Positions 38,503-47,991 are shown, counted from the first letter of the stretch. The stretch is 64,000 nucleotides of DNA from Rhodospirillales bacterium (GCA_028278135.1 JANQEW010000008.1:62001-126000); one strand, 5' to 3'. Numbers and translations: made by a program. The notes: generated from the sequence alone by a model not told the origin.

Positions 38503-38549
38503 TTTATGTCTCTGAGGTCGAGGGGACCTTGAGACAGCGAGGGAAGACC

Positions 38550-39161
38550 ATGAGGACAAACAAAGCGAGTCTCTTGGCAGTCTTAGTATGGGGGCTGGCA
38601 GGGGTACTGGTAATAGTAGCGAACCGCTCCGCTGCAGCAGACCCTGTCACCCCCAGGATATTGAGTCACGCCTGTGCTGGTTGCCACGGGACAAATGGCG
38701 TCAGCGCGGGGCCCGCAATACCGACGATTGCCGGCATCGATGCCGACTATTTCGTTTCTGCCATGCAAGGCTATAAGAAGGACGAGTGGGCCTCCACCGT
38801 AATGGGTCGCCTCGCTAAAAACTATAGTGACGATCAAATCATTGCCATGGCAAAATTCTTTGCGAAACAGCAATTTGTTCCTGCTGATCAGGTCGTAGAC
38901 ACTGCAAAAGCGGCACTAGGCAAGTCCCTCCACAGGCAGCACTGCGAAAAGTGTCATGAAAATGATGGTGCGAGCAGCGAGGGAACAGGCGTGTTAGCGG
39001 GGCAATGGATGCCTTATCTTCAGGCAGCGCTGCATGACTACATTTCTGGGATGCGGCCAATGAGCAAGAATATGGAGGCCAAGATTGACGCCGTGCTCAA
39101 GGAGCACAAAAAAGCTGGAATCGAGGCGCTTGTTCATTTCTATGGCAGTAAGAGTCATTGA
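38550..39161 (+). CDS. fccA: Diheme cytochrome c subunit of flavocytochrome c sulfide dehydrogenase
   Basis: Periplasmic cytochrome (203 aa) taking electrons from FccB during sulfide oxidation. An N-terminal signal peptide (basic MRTNK, then a hydrophobic stretch, cleavage near ANRSAAA) is followed by two heme c sites, CAGCH and CEKCH, in repeated domains. ATG 38550 has GAGGGAAG upstream; an upstream TTG is rejected. fccB starts 15 bases after its stop. Confidence 0.92.
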   Translation: MRTNKASLLAVLVWGLAGVLVIVANRSAAADPVTPRILSHACAGCHGTNGVSAGPAIPTIAGIDADYFVSAMQGYKKDEWASTVMGRLAKNYSDDQIIAMAKFFAKQQFVPADQVVDTAKAALGKSLHRQHCEKCHENDGASSEGTGVLAGQWMPYLQAALHDYISGMRPMSKNMEAKIDAVLKEHKKAGIEALVHFYGSKSH

Positions 39162-39176
39162 GGGGGGGTAGTGCCT

Positions 39177-40466
39177 ATGTTCAATGTTAACCGCCGTGGT
39201 TTCCTGAAACTCACGACAGCCGCTGCTACCATACCAGCGCTCAGCGTCCCATACATCGCACGTGGTGCGGGCCAGAAGGTCGTGGTTGTTGGTGGAGGTC
39301 CAGGAGGCGCTACAGCTGCTAAGTACATCAAAATGGCCAACCCACAGATTCACGTGACTCTTATCGAGTCTCGTAAAGAGTACGTCGCCTGTTTTTTGTC
39401 AAATGAAGCCCTGATCGGTCAACGTACGATGGACTCACTCACGGTCAGTTTTGATAGTCTAAAGAAGCATGGAATTAACATCATCATAGAGACCGTGACA
39501 GGTATTGACCCAACAAGTAAACGGGTCAGTACCAGGGAAGGAAACACTCATACCTATGACCGCTGTGTTGTCGCTCCCGGTATCGACTTTAGATGGGATG
39601 CCATCGAAGGCTATAACGAAAGGACAAGTGCGACCATTCCCCATGCCTGGCGAGCAGGCGCACAGACAAGACTGTTACGAAAGCAGATCGAAAGCATGAG
39701 GGATGGTGGAACCCTCATTATTGTCGCGCCCCCCAATCCATTTCGCTGCCCCCCGGGACCTTATGAGCGCGCTTCACTCATCGCACACTATTTCAAAACT
39801 CATGGGAAGACTAAATCCAAGATTATTATCCTTGATTCAAAGGATTCTTTTATCAAAAAAGAGCTCTTCATCCAGGCGTGGAGCCGCATGTACGGTTATG
39901 GTACACAGGACAGCATGATTCAATGGGTTGCGGGGGCAGAGGGTGGCCAGGTGGATAAGATTGATCCCAAGACATTGGTGGTCCAAGCCCAGATAGAGGA
40001 TTTCAAAGCAGATGTCCTCAACGTCATTCCCCCCCAGAAGGCAGGGGCTATCGCCGCTACTGCCGGCCTGACTGATCATCAGGGCTGGTGTCCGGTCAAT
40101 CAGAAGACCTTTGAATCTACCCTTCATACGGGCATTCACGTTGTTGGGGACGCCTGCATCGCAGGCAGCATGCCGAAATCAGCTTATGCGGCCAATTCAC
40201 AAGCCAAAGTAGTGGCTTCTGCTATCATAACCGCTCTCGAAGGAAGAGAGCCCGAAACGCCATCGTACGTGAATACCTGTTACAGTATTGCTGGTCACAA
40301 CTATGGATTCTCTGTGGCAGCGGTTTATACATTCGATGATGCCAAGAAGACGATTACCGGTCAGGCAGCCGTAACGGCCCCCGATGCTTCACCGGTAGCG
40401 CTGAAGCGTGAAGTCTCTTATGCCCACAGCTGGTTCAATAACATTATCGCCGATAGCTGGCAATAA
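39177..40466 (+). CDS. fccB: Flavoprotein subunit of flavocytochrome c sulfide dehydrogenase
   Basis: FAD enzyme oxidising sulfide to sulfur or polysulfide in the periplasm. The twin-arginine signal NRRGFLKLTTAAA is followed by the FAD motif VVVGGGPGGATAA. The two redox-active Cys are visible in VACFLSNEALIG and NTCYSIAGHNYG. A C-terminal FCSD domain is present. 429 aa from ATG 39177; GTG 39171 two codons upstream is possible. With fccA and petABC it gives a complete path from sulfide to quinone/cytochrome c. Confidence 0.95.
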   Translation: MFNVNRRGFLKLTTAAATIPALSVPYIARGAGQKVVVVGGGPGGATAAKYIKMANPQIHVTLIESRKEYVACFLSNEALIGQRTMDSLTVSFDSLKKHGINIIIETVTGIDPTSKRVSTREGNTHTYDRCVVAPGIDFRWDAIEGYNERTSATIPHAWRAGAQTRLLRKQIESMRDGGTLIIVAPPNPFRCPPGPYERASLIAHYFKTHGKTKSKIIILDSKDSFIKKELFIQAWSRMYGYGTQDSMIQWVAGAEGGQVDKIDPKTLVVQAQIEDFKADVLNVIPPQKAGAIAATAGLTDHQGWCPVNQKTFESTLHTGIHVVGDACIAGSMPKSAYAANSQAKVVASAIITALEGREPETPSYVNTCYSIAGHNYGFSVAAVYTFDDAKKTITGQAAVTAPDASPVALKREVSYAHSWFNNIIADSWQ

Positions 40467-40477
40467 AAACACAGATC

Positions 40478-40505
40478 TCCCTCCGTTTTTCATACAACGG
40501 AGGGA
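40478..40505. terminator. Perfect hairpin between fccB and dadA
   Basis: A 10-bp perfect stem (tccctccgtt, 40478-40487, with aacggaggga, 40496-40505) and an 8-base loop lie 12 bases after the fccB stop in a convergent gap. There is no T-run beyond the stem, so it may act as a processing or stabilising hairpin rather than a classic terminator. Confidence 0.5.
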
Positions 40506-40573
40506 ATGTGCCAGTGCCGCCATGTGCAATAAGCTGGTGAGCGATATTCCACTGCAACAGGGAATGTACCTGT

Positions 40574-41827
40574 TCAGAATCTCTCTAATCCTAGACCATG
40601 CAGATCAATGGCAGGGGATCGGCCAGCCACAAGGTCAGCGATGACGTAGGCTGAGCCAACGGCCATTGTCCACCCTAACGTACCATGACCAGTGTTCAGA
40701 AGAAGTTCAGGCCATGGTGTGTGGCCGATCATGGGTAGGCTGTCCGGTGTTTTCGGCCTTAACCCTGCCCAGGAGACAGCGCTTGTGTAGTCCCCGCCAT
40801 TGGGAAATACGATTCTCGCACGTTTGAGCAGCAATGCAATTCTTAACTGTATGATTGTAGAATCCCACCCTGAAAACTCGGCAGTCCCGGCAATGCGTAG
40901 ACGGTCACTAAACTTTGAGTAGACCATCTTATGTTCGTCGTCCGTAATACTAACATGTGGGGCACCGGCAAACCCCGTAGTCTTCACAGTGATGGAATAC
41001 CCTTTAGCGGGATAAATTGGCAAGCGTAAGCCAACAGTCCGCGCAAGCAACGGGCTGTAGCTGCCTAGTGCTAGGATGTAAAGGGTGCCAGTGATTGGTC
41101 CGTGGTCAGTGACAACGTGCACAATTCTGCCAGCCTCTGTCTGGAACCCAAGAACGTTCACTCCGAAACGGAACTCAACACCAGCAGATTGGGCCAGTTG
41201 AGCGAGACGTGTAGTAAAAAGATGCGCATCGCCGCTCTCATCGTCTGGACTGTAGAGCCCACCGGCGAGATGTGGCGCCACATCTCTCAGGGCAGGTTCT
41301 ATCGTCAGACATGTAGTGACTGAGCATGGTTGACATTCCAACCCATGGGCCCGCATGATTTCCGCAGCAGTGCAAGCGTGGGTGAAAGCACGTGAAGCAC
41401 GATAGATGTGCAGAATACCTTTGTTGCAAGAGTCATAGCTCAGCCCTGTCTCCGCTCTTAGTGCCTTCAGCATTGTCCGACTGTAAAGGGCCAGACGCAG
41501 AATGCATTCTGTATTGTGGCGAGCACGGGATGATGTGCAGTTGCACAGGAACTGCCATAGCCAAACCCACAAGGCTGGGTCCCAGCGCATCCACCGGAAC
41601 ACTAGAGGCGCATCAGATCGCCAGAGCCATCGCAACCCGTTGAGAAGGGCGGTTGGCGTAGCCCACGGCTCAGCGTGACTAGCTGAAACCTGCCCACCAT
41701 TGGCGAAGCTTGCTTCCAGTCCAGCATGCGCCCTGCGGTCTATCACAACGACATCATGCCCCTCTTGAGAAAGGCGATATGCGGTTGAGACACCGATGAC
41801 ACCTGCACCAAGAATAATCACACGCAA
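40574..41827 (-). CDS. dadA: D-amino acid dehydrogenase small-subunit family (DadA-like)
   Basis: FAD-dependent membrane-associated oxidase of D-amino acids, mainly D-alanine. FAD motif VIILGAGVIGVSTAYRLS at the N terminus, FANGGQVSASHAEPWA, and the C-terminal WAGLRPKTPDSLPMIG and NTGHGTLGWTMA blocks fit DadA closely (417 aa). No alanine racemase gene adjoins. It may recycle D-Ala from wall turnover, which is inference. Confidence 0.93.
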   Translation of the reverse strand: MRVIILGAGVIGVSTAYRLSQEGHDVVVIDRRAHAGLEASFANGGQVSASHAEPWATPTALLNGLRWLWRSDAPLVFRWMRWDPALWVWLWQFLCNCTSSRARHNTECILRLALYSRTMLKALRAETGLSYDSCNKGILHIYRASRAFTHACTAAEIMRAHGLECQPCSVTTCLTIEPALRDVAPHLAGGLYSPDDESGDAHLFTTRLAQLAQSAGVEFRFGVNVLGFQTEAGRIVHVVTDHGPITGTLYILALGSYSPLLARTVGLRLPIYPAKGYSITVKTTGFAGAPHVSITDDEHKMVYSKFSDRLRIAGTAEFSGWDSTIIQLRIALLLKRARIVFPNGGDYTSAVSWAGLRPKTPDSLPMIGHTPWPELLLNTGHGTLGWTMAVGSAYVIADLVAGRSPAIDLHGLGLERF

Positions 41828-41838
41828 ATTTTTTCTCC

Positions 41839-41885
41839 AAAAAAATTATAAAACTTCTCATAAAAAAAATTATAAAACTTCTTAT
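41839..41885. repeat. Tandem 23-24 bp AT-rich repeat
   Basis: Two adjacent copies of an A-run followed by ttataaaacttct(c/t)at, differing by one base and one A in run length, just upstream of dadA. Confidence 0.8.
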
Positions 41886-42321
41886 AAGAAGAAAATATTA
41901 TATTTTTATTTAAAGTATTATTTTAAATTAACTTTAAATGATCATTTTAATGATGATTTTAGGGAATCTGTTTCTTTGGTTGAAGAGGCCTCTAAAGAGT
42001 GTTAGTATTTAGGAGAGTGTGAGGCGGCATAGTGATGGTGGCTGTTGCGGGTTGTCTGAATGACAATCTAGGCCTCGCCTCGGGACACCACTGCGAGCCT
42101 CTCTAATGGAGTATGCCGTAAGGTAGTATAGTATGCTCGAGCACAACGCCACCCCTCTTGCTCCTTGCCTGAGCCATTTGCTTTGAGACGCATTTTAGAG
42201 ACTGCTAATCTTTCGACTTTCCAAGACAGAGTGGATTGGATTACACTCAACTTTTCAGGTGAAAGGTGAATGCGACAGGGATGGTTAGTATCCACGTTAT
42301 GCGCGTGTCATGTATATATTC

Positions 42322-42346
42322 TTTTAGTTTGTATCACAAACTAAAA
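42322..42346. promoter_or_regulatory. Perfect 11-bp inverted repeat upstream of petA
   Basis: ttttagtttgt (42322-42332) and acaaactaaaa (42336-42346) are exact reverse complements separated by three bases, ending 18 bases before the petA ATG. It could be an operator or a leader hairpin just ahead of the ribosome-binding site. Confidence 0.5.
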
Positions 42347-42364
42347 TTCCATTGAGGTTACAGG

Positions 42365-42919
42365 ATGGCTTATGCGGCACTTCCCACACAAGTGGGCCCA
42401 GGCGAGTCCCAAACTCGCCGTGATTTTCTGACCTATGCGACGGTCACAACGGGAGCGGCTGGAACGGTCTTGGCCCTATGGCCGTTCATTCACAGCATGA
42501 ACCCGGCAGCCGATGTGTTAGCATTGTCCTCGTCCGAAGTAGACTTGACCCCAGTCGTTCCAGGACAGGCGATTACTGTCACTTGGCGCGGCAAACCAGT
42601 CTTCATCCGCCACAGAACACCTGAGGAGACTCAGGCAGCCCGCGATGTCGACATAAGCGGATTGCCCGATCCACAAAAGGACGAGGATCGTGTTCAAAAT
42701 CCAGAATGGCTTATTCTCGTTGGCGTGTGCACACATCTAGGATGTGTGCCACTCGGGCAAAAGCAAACAGATCCGCACGGAGACTACAATGGTTGGTTCT
42801 GCCCATGTCATGGGTCCCATTATGATGGGTCTGGACGCATACGCAAGGGACCGGCACCATTTAACTTGATAGTACCGCCGTATACTTTCACTAGCAAAAC
42901 GACAATCAAAATCGGTTAG
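42365..42919 (+). CDS. petA: Ubiquinol-cytochrome c reductase iron-sulfur (Rieske) subunit
   Basis: Rieske 2Fe-2S protein of cytochrome bc1. A twin-arginine motif ([11 protein letters not shown]) precedes a single membrane anchor. The cluster ligands are in CTHLGC and CPCHGSHYD, with both disulfide Cys present. 184 aa. First of petABC; petB follows by 13 bases. Confidence 0.97.
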   Translation: MAYAALPTQVGPGESQTRRDFLTYATVTTGAAGTVLALWPFIHSMNPAADVLALSSSEVDLTPVVPGQAITVTWRGKPVFIRHRTPEETQAARDVDISGLPDPQKDEDRVQNPEWLILVGVCTHLGCVPLGQKQTDPHGDYNGWFCPCHGSHYDGSGRIRKGPAPFNLIVPPYTFTSKTTIKIG

Positions 42920-42932
42920 GAGCCTCCAGGAG

Positions 42933-44153
42933 ATGAGTGCCTCGGTACATAGTCATAGGGTTGTCCGGTGGATTAATGACCGCCTGCCGATCTTTACCAT
43001 GGTACATCACTCGGCAGTTGAATATCCGACTCCGAAAAATCTTAATTATTGGTGGAATTTTGGTTCCCTGGCGGGGTTTATCCTCGCGGTAATGGTTCTC
43101 ACTGGCATTTTTCTTGCCATGAATTACACCGCCCACACGGCCTATGCCTTTGATAGCGTTGAACGCATTATGCGTGATGTCAATTATGGCTGGCTCCTTC
43201 GCTATCTGCACATGAACGGGGCGTCAATGTTTTTTCTCGTTGTCTATATTCATATATTTCGTGGTTTGTACTATGGCTCCTATAAATCACCACGTGAAGT
43301 ACTATGGTGGATTGGACTCCTCATCTTCCTGACGATGATGGCCACTGCGTTTATGGGCTATGTGCTGCCATGGGGCCAGATGAGTTTCTGGGGGGCGACT
43401 GTGATCACTAATCTCTTCTCGGCTGTGCCTTGGGTAGGTCAGGATGTTGTCACCTGGCTGTGGGGAGGATTCTCAGTTGACAATCCAACATTGAATCGTT
43501 TTTTTTCTCTACACTACCTTCTGCCGTTCATAATTCTCTTTTTGGTTATCGTACATCTGTGGGCCTTACATACTGTCAAGTCCAATAATCCTCTTGGCAT
43601 AGATGTCAGGGGGTCACAGGACACTATTCCATTCCATCCATATTACACCATTAAAGATCTCTACGGCATGGGGCCGTTTCTGCTTTTTTATCTGTTCTTC
43701 GTTTTCTTCGCGCCTAATTTTTTTGGAGAGCCAGATAACTACATTCCAGCTAATCCAATGGTCACTCCTCCACATATCGTCCCCGAGTGGTATTTCCTAC
43801 CATTCTATGCCATTCTCCGGGCTGTGCCGGACAAGTTGTTCGGAGTCGTGCTTATGTTTTCCGCCATTTTCATCCTGTTCATTCTGCCCTGGCTAGACAG
43901 GTCAACAGTTCGTTCAGCGCATTTTCGGCCGATTTATAAGCAGCTTTTCTGGATTTTTCTGCTAGACTGCTTTGTTTTAGGTTGGATAGGGGCAAAGCCG
44001 CCGGAAGGTGCTTATCTGATCATAGGCCGGGTGGCTACGATATATTACTTTGTTCACTTCCTCATTCTTACACCACTAGTCGGCATCTTTGAAAAGCCAC
44101 GGTCACTGCCAGAAAGCATTTGCACGCCAGTGGTCAAGGCAGCCAAGATCTGA
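42933..44153 (+). CDS. petB: Cytochrome b of the bc1 complex
   Basis: Integral membrane quinol-oxidising subunit binding hemes bL and bH. Eight hydrophobic helices are evident in 406 aa. Heme-ligand histidines occur in [10 protein letters not shown] with YIHIFRG, and in SLHYLLPF with VHLWALH. The Qo-site motif PEWY and [14 protein letters not shown] are intact. No petB/petD split. GGAG-rich ribosome-binding site. Confidence 0.98.
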   Translation: MSASVHSHRVVRWINDRLPIFTMVHHSAVEYPTPKNLNYWWNFGSLAGFILAVMVLTGIFLAMNYTAHTAYAFDSVERIMRDVNYGWLLRYLHMNGASMFFLVVYIHIFRGLYYGSYKSPREVLWWIGLLIFLTMMATAFMGYVLPWGQMSFWGATVITNLFSAVPWVGQDVVTWLWGGFSVDNPTLNRFFSLHYLLPFIILFLVIVHLWALHTVKSNNPLGIDVRGSQDTIPFHPYYTIKDLYGMGPFLLFYLFFVFFAPNFFGEPDNYIPANPMVTPPHIVPEWYFLPFYAILRAVPDKLFGVVLMFSAIFILFILPWLDRSTVRSAHFRPIYKQLFWIFLLDCFVLGWIGAKPPEGAYLIIGRVATIYYFVHFLILTPLVGIFEKPRSLPESICTPVVKAAKI

Positions 44154-44165
44154 GGAGAGCACGAC

Positions 44166-44927
44166 ATGCGCCGGTTCTTCGTTTTTGTTCTGGTTGCCGC
44201 TCTATGGCTCTCTGTGCCTCCTGCTATAGCGTCGTCCGAGAGACTGGAGGTTCAGTCCTGGTCCTGGCAGGGGATGTTCGGGCGTTATGACAAGGCACAG
44301 CTCAGGAGGGGATTTCAGGTCTACAGTGAAGTGTGTGCTAACTGTCATGGCTTGCGGCTCGTAGCCTACCGCAACCTGGCAGATGTCGGATTAACGGATG
44401 AGGAGATCAAGAGAATCGCAGCAGAAAAGGAAGTACAGGATGGGCCAAACGAGCAGGGAGAGATGTTTACCCGTTTCGCTCGTCCTTCTGATCGCTTCGT
44501 CTCGCCTTATGCCAACGATCAGGCAGCCCGTGTTGCAAACCACGGAGCCCTGCCACCTGACCTCTCTCTCATGGCGAAAGCCCGGGCTGGGGGACCAGAT
44601 TATCTCTACAGCCTGTTAACAGGCTATGAAGACCCACCATCTGGTGTCCTTCTGACTCCTGGGATGAACTATAACAAGGTCTTCCCTGGCCACCAGATTG
44701 CTATGCCGCAGCCTCTTTTTGAGGACATGGTGACATACGACGATAGTACATCAGCCTCCTTGCCGCAAATGGCTCAGGATGTGACAGCATTCTTGAATTG
44801 GACGGCTGAGCCAGAGCTAGATGGGAGACACGCGCTGGGCCTCAAGACTCTGGCCTTTCTCGTGTTGCTGACAGGGTTGCTTTACGCTCTCAAGCGGCAA
44901 ATCTGGTCCGGCGTGCATGGTGAATAA
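44166..44927 (+). CDS. petC: Cytochrome c1
   Basis: Periplasmic c-type heme subunit of bc1, anchored by a C-terminal helix (LAFLVLLTGLLYAL). An N-terminal signal peptide ends near PPAIAS. Heme site CANCH and the axial Met in HQIAMPQPL are present. 253 aa. Last gene of petABC, which passes electrons from quinol to c-type cytochromes. Confidence 0.97.
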   Translation: MRRFFVFVLVAALWLSVPPAIASSERLEVQSWSWQGMFGRYDKAQLRRGFQVYSEVCANCHGLRLVAYRNLADVGLTDEEIKRIAAEKEVQDGPNEQGEMFTRFARPSDRFVSPYANDQAARVANHGALPPDLSLMAKARAGGPDYLYSLLTGYEDPPSGVLLTPGMNYNKVFPGHQIAMPQPLFEDMVTYDDSTSASLPQMAQDVTAFLNWTAEPELDGRHALGLKTLAFLVLLTGLLYALKRQIWSGVHGE

Positions 44928-45010
44928 GGTTAAGGTGAAAGGTGAAATGCGGAAGTCTAGAGAACCTCACGGCTGCGTCTCGTGATGGCGGTATGGCGGC
45001 ACCGTCACCG

Positions 45011-45907
45011 TCAAGGCTTTGAGATCCGTGCATCAATCATACCATTCCTGTTTTGGAACCAATCATATCGGCCCAGCAGGCAGGCCAAAAAAAAACGCAC
45101 GAGGGGTGGCCTTGCAAGAGCATGCCGAGGATTAAACAGGTCGAAACCGCTATGGCGTAAACGAGCAAGATCCACTGTTATCGTAATAGCGGGGAGCAGT
45201 AGCGGGATGAATTCTGGTGGAGGGCGCACAATATCGCGTGTTCCAGGCAAGAGGGCGGTCGCCAAGGCCGCAATCTCTGCAACCACTGTCGCCAAACCTG
45301 TCGGGCGTTGGCCAATCAGAAGTCCCTCCGGCGTGATTCCAGCGGCCCGTAAACGGTCTAGTGGAAGAACGATTCGACCCATAGCAACATTCTGCGGTAC
45401 GGCCTTCAGCCATCTGACCAATGTGGCTGCTACCGCAATCTTGCTGCCCTTTAAGGCTAAGGACTCCTCCCCTGTACCGCCTCCGAGGACGGTGAGGCTC
45501 AAGCGAGTCAGAGGATCTGTGATCGCTGTCACGTGCGCGAGTAAAGACTCTGTATTGGGCATAAACATGGAGTCTAAGGCATCAGCATGGGCGTCGACCA
45601 GCGCTAGCATATCCGCTATGTCTAGTCTGTATCGCTTAATAACAGGTGTCAACGATTCAGCGACGGGGTGGCCGCACGTTACTGCCGTCGTCGTAGAGCA
45701 ATCTTTATTGGTGCTTACGACCTCCCGCCACCATTGCAAGCGCAGATGACCTGCAAAAGGCCCTTTGACCAGCCCTAGCGCTGCGGCAAAAGCATACAGC
45801 GTGAAGAGAGCTTCCCGCCTCTCACGGGGGGCAAAGAGGGCTGTAACAAATCTGTCATAGTCATGAAAACGGAGTTCAGCACCTGTTACGGAAAGAAACC
45901 GCGTCAT
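45011..45907 (-). CDS. Squalene/phytoene synthase family protein (NDUFAF6-like)
   Basis: A 298-residue isoprenoid-synthase-fold protein. The DRFVTALFAPRERREALFTLYAF opening and LRLQWWREVV block match the alphaproteobacterial group related to mitochondrial NDUFAF6, a complex I assembly factor. The first Asp-rich motif of true squalene/phytoene synthases (DxxxD) is not evident, so prenyl transfer is doubtful. It is divergent from the HpnC gene and probably unrelated in function. Confidence 0.75.
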   Translation of the reverse strand: MTRFLSVTGAELRFHDYDRFVTALFAPRERREALFTLYAFAAALGLVKGPFAGHLRLQWWREVVSTNKDCSTTTAVTCGHPVAESLTPVIKRYRLDIADMLALVDAHADALDSMFMPNTESLLAHVTAITDPLTRLSLTVLGGGTGEESLALKGSKIAVAATLVRWLKAVPQNVAMGRIVLPLDRLRAAGITPEGLLIGQRPTGLATVVAEIAALATALLPGTRDIVRPPPEFIPLLLPAITITVDLARLRHSGFDLFNPRHALARPPLVRFFLACLLGRYDWFQNRNGMIDARISKP

Positions 45908-46007
45908 ATTTCCACACTGAGCAATCGCAAAATGGTGCTCCGCCTAGATATTGGGCCATGGGCAATCTTCGCAGCAATCAGAGGCCGGAGTCAAAAGGTG
46001 CGGTGCT

Positions 46008-46031
46008 CTTGACATGCAACTTGACATGCAA
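46008..46031. repeat. Perfect tandem 12-bp repeat
   Basis: Two adjacent identical copies of cttgacatgcaa in the gap upstream of hpnC. Confidence 0.85.
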
Positions 46032-46156
46032 GAAGAAGTTCCTGCGCAGGCCGGCACGGAGACGGAAGGAGAAAGCCATGTTCACGGACTGGCACCACGT
46101 GCAGGCGGGCTCTAGAAAATGCAGTCGAATCAAGACTTGAGGAGGATTATTCTGGC

Positions 46157-47128
46157 ATGTTCAGCAAGGCTAGCTTTGAGACTAACGAGAGGCCTCTCCT
46201 GACTGGCAAAACTCAGTACAATGAAAACTTTCCCGTAGGGTCCTTTCTTCTGTCAAAAAAAGTGCGCCCCCTTATAGGGGCCTTTTATCGCTTTGCCCGT
46301 ACCGCAGATGACATTGCTGATGACCCGGTATTGGATAGTTCTACTAAGCTTGCTCAGCTCGACAAACTTGATCAGACTCTACAAGAGCCGCAAGAGCACC
46401 CTCCAGCCGCAGGCGGGACCAGAGCGGCCTGGCATCTCAAGCAGCGACTACAGCACAGTGGTTTCACTGTTTGCCAGCCACGAGCCTTGCTGCTTGCATT
46501 CCGGCGCGATGCTGTGAACGCGGATACCCAGAGTTGGGCAGATTTGCTCGACTACTGCAGCCTGTCAGCGAATCCCGTCGGTCGGTTCCTCTTAGAGATT
46601 CATCACGAGACGACACATGCGGCTCTCATGGCGTCTGATGCGCTGTGCACAGCTCTGCAGGTGTTAAATCATCTACAGGATTGCCACAAGGATTATACCG
46701 CTCTGAATCGCGTATACGTACCTGCCGACTGGCTGGCAGCAGAGGGACTTGATAGAAGAATACTAGGTGAACGTCGGGCCCCACCAGGATTGTTGCGGAT
46801 CTTCAACCACACGCTGGACAAAGTTGAGGCTCTTCTCACGGTAGCGCGCCATTTGCCCGCTGCTATAGCCTACCGCCGCTTTCGTCTGGAAGCTGCTGTC
46901 ATTGTGGCTTTGGCTCTTCGTCTGATGCGCCGCTTACGCCGGCAGGACATGCTCGCACACTTTAACGGCTTGAAATCTTGGGACTGGATCGTGGCAACGA
47001 CTATGGGCGTTGCGGCTGGCTTAAGGGGCAACATGCAAAACAGAGCAGCGGGACCCGCCATTTTAATGTGCTCCGCCGCCGAGTTGAAGGGCGCGGTTGC
47101 GAGCGATATCGAGGAAGACCTCTTCTAA
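46157..47128 (+). CDS. hpnC: Squalene synthase HpnC-like
   Basis: Isoprenoid synthase of the hopanoid pathway; in known systems HpnC acts with HpnD and HpnE to make squalene. The opening GKTQYNENFPVGSFLL and Asp-rich ARTADDIADDP are typical, as is the second motif LQDCHKDY followed by LNRVYVP. GGAGG precedes the ATG. The normal protein seems to end near GLRGNM; about 25 further residues run antisense into the ABC ATPase gene (66-base overlap), as if the original stop was lost in a deletion. hpnD, usually adjacent, is missing. Confidence 0.85.
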   Translation: MFSKASFETNERPLLTGKTQYNENFPVGSFLLSKKVRPLIGAFYRFARTADDIADDPVLDSSTKLAQLDKLDQTLQEPQEHPPAAGGTRAAWHLKQRLQHSGFTVCQPRALLLAFRRDAVNADTQSWADLLDYCSLSANPVGRFLLEIHHETTHAALMASDALCTALQVLNHLQDCHKDYTALNRVYVPADWLAAEGLDRRILGERRAPPGLLRIFNHTLDKVEALLTVARHLPAAIAYRRFRLEAAVIVALALRLMRRLRRQDMLAHFNGLKSWDWIVATTMGVAAGLRGNMQNRAAGPAILMCSAAELKGAVASDIEEDLF

Positions 47129-47842
47129 GGTATCACGACCGTAACGGCGAATCAGATCAACCGGAGTCCCACGGTCGTAAATGCACCCATGCCTCATGAT
47201 CAAAACGAAGTCACACAACCGTTCAACCTCCGCCATGTTGTGCGACGCTAATAGCAGTGTAGCGCCGTAAGATTCAAGGTAGCTCCGTACCCAGTCGCTT
47301 GTGTCCGGATCCAGGGAAGCAGTCGGTTCATCCAGAAACAACAATTCCGGTCTATTTAAGAGCGCCTTGGCGAGCAAGACGCGCGTTCTCTGTCCAGCAG
47401 AGAGTTTGCCGCATGGACGATTCAGCAGGTTCTCTATATCGAGTTCCCGCGCCAAATCCGCAATACGGCCACGTGCATCCGGAATTCCGTACAGATGGGC
47501 ATATACCGTCATATTTTCTCTTACTGAGAGCCTATGTGGGAGATCAACATACGTAGAAGAGAAATTAATGCGTGAAAGAACACGATATCGTTGATTAACC
47601 ATATCCTCACCCAGCACTCTGATGGTGCCAGAACTCGGTAGTAGAAGACCCAGAAGGATAGAAATGGTTGTAGTTTTTCCAGCCCCATTACCTCCTAAAA
47701 GGGCCACTCTCTGTCCGAGATTTACTTTAAAGGAAATAGAATTAACTGCAGCAACTTCACCATACAGTTTCGTCAGGTCCTGCACCTCTATCACTGGAGC
47801 ATTGGCTGTGCAGGAGAGAACGTTTGCAAACTGCATCATCAC
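47063..47842 (-). CDS. ABC transporter ATP-binding protein without a partner permease
   Basis: A 259-residue ABC-2-type ATPase (NodI/CcmA-like). Walker A GGNGAGKTT, signature LSAGQRTRV, Walker B ELLFLDEPTASLD and the switch His (ASHNM) are all intact. Such ATPases normally pair with a membrane subunit directly downstream. Here the next sequence is the convergent hpnC, which overlaps the 3' end. The permease must be elsewhere or lost. Substrate unknown. Confidence 0.88.
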   Translation of the reverse strand: MMMQFANVLSCTANAPVIEVQDLTKLYGEVAAVNSISFKVNLGQRVALLGGNGAGKTTTISILLGLLLPSSGTIRVLGEDMVNQRYRVLSRINFSSTYVDLPHRLSVRENMTVYAHLYGIPDARGRIADLARELDIENLLNRPCGKLSAGQRTRVLLAKALLNRPELLFLDEPTASLDPDTSDWVRSYLESYGATLLLASHNMAEVERLCDFVLIMRHGCIYDRGTPVDLIRRYGRDTLEEVFLDIARNRALQLGGGAH

Positions 47843-47991
47843 TCGGACGATAGGCAGAAAGCGGCAAAGCTGCAGGAATCTTGAAGATGCAGCAGCACAG
47901 AAAACAGGAAGACCGGCTGCCAGGAGTGTCTGGCGGATACGAGCGGACGCACCCGCACACCCCTTGCAAGGTCTCCGCAGACGATATTCAC

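Larger units (their letters stand above)
37940..38549. other. Long divergent gap dsrE2 / fccA
   Basis: 610 bases between two sulfur-oxidation transcription units, with no gene recognised. It contains a perfect 13-bp tandem repeat (37998-38023), a 16-bp tandem repeat (38225-38256), and an AT-rich stretch at about 38330-38400. Its position makes it the likely shared control region of both units. Confidence 0.5.
41828..42364. other. AT-rich divergent gap dadA / petA
   Basis: 537 bases. The first 170 are strongly AT-rich and carry a tandem 23-24 bp repeat; a perfect hairpin lies just before petA (42322-42346). A 75-codon minus-strand frame (42068-42295) resembles nothing I know. Promoters for dadA and petABC must lie here. 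Confidence 0.5.

Noticed and set aside
39161..39172. Seven-G run between fccA and fccB as a phase-variation tract
   Set aside because: It is intergenic and short, so slippage would not change a reading frame. It may simply act as the ribosome-binding site of fccB.
42068..42295. 75-codon minus-strand open frame between dadA and petA
   Set aside because: No recognisable motif, no ribosome-binding site and unlike any family I know. The surrounding gap is AT-rich and repeat-bearing. Treated as non-coding.
44982..45749. Plus-strand frame of 255 codons
   Set aside because: It lies antisense to the well-supported squalene/phytoene synthase family gene and has the Arg/Ser-rich composition of a shadow frame.
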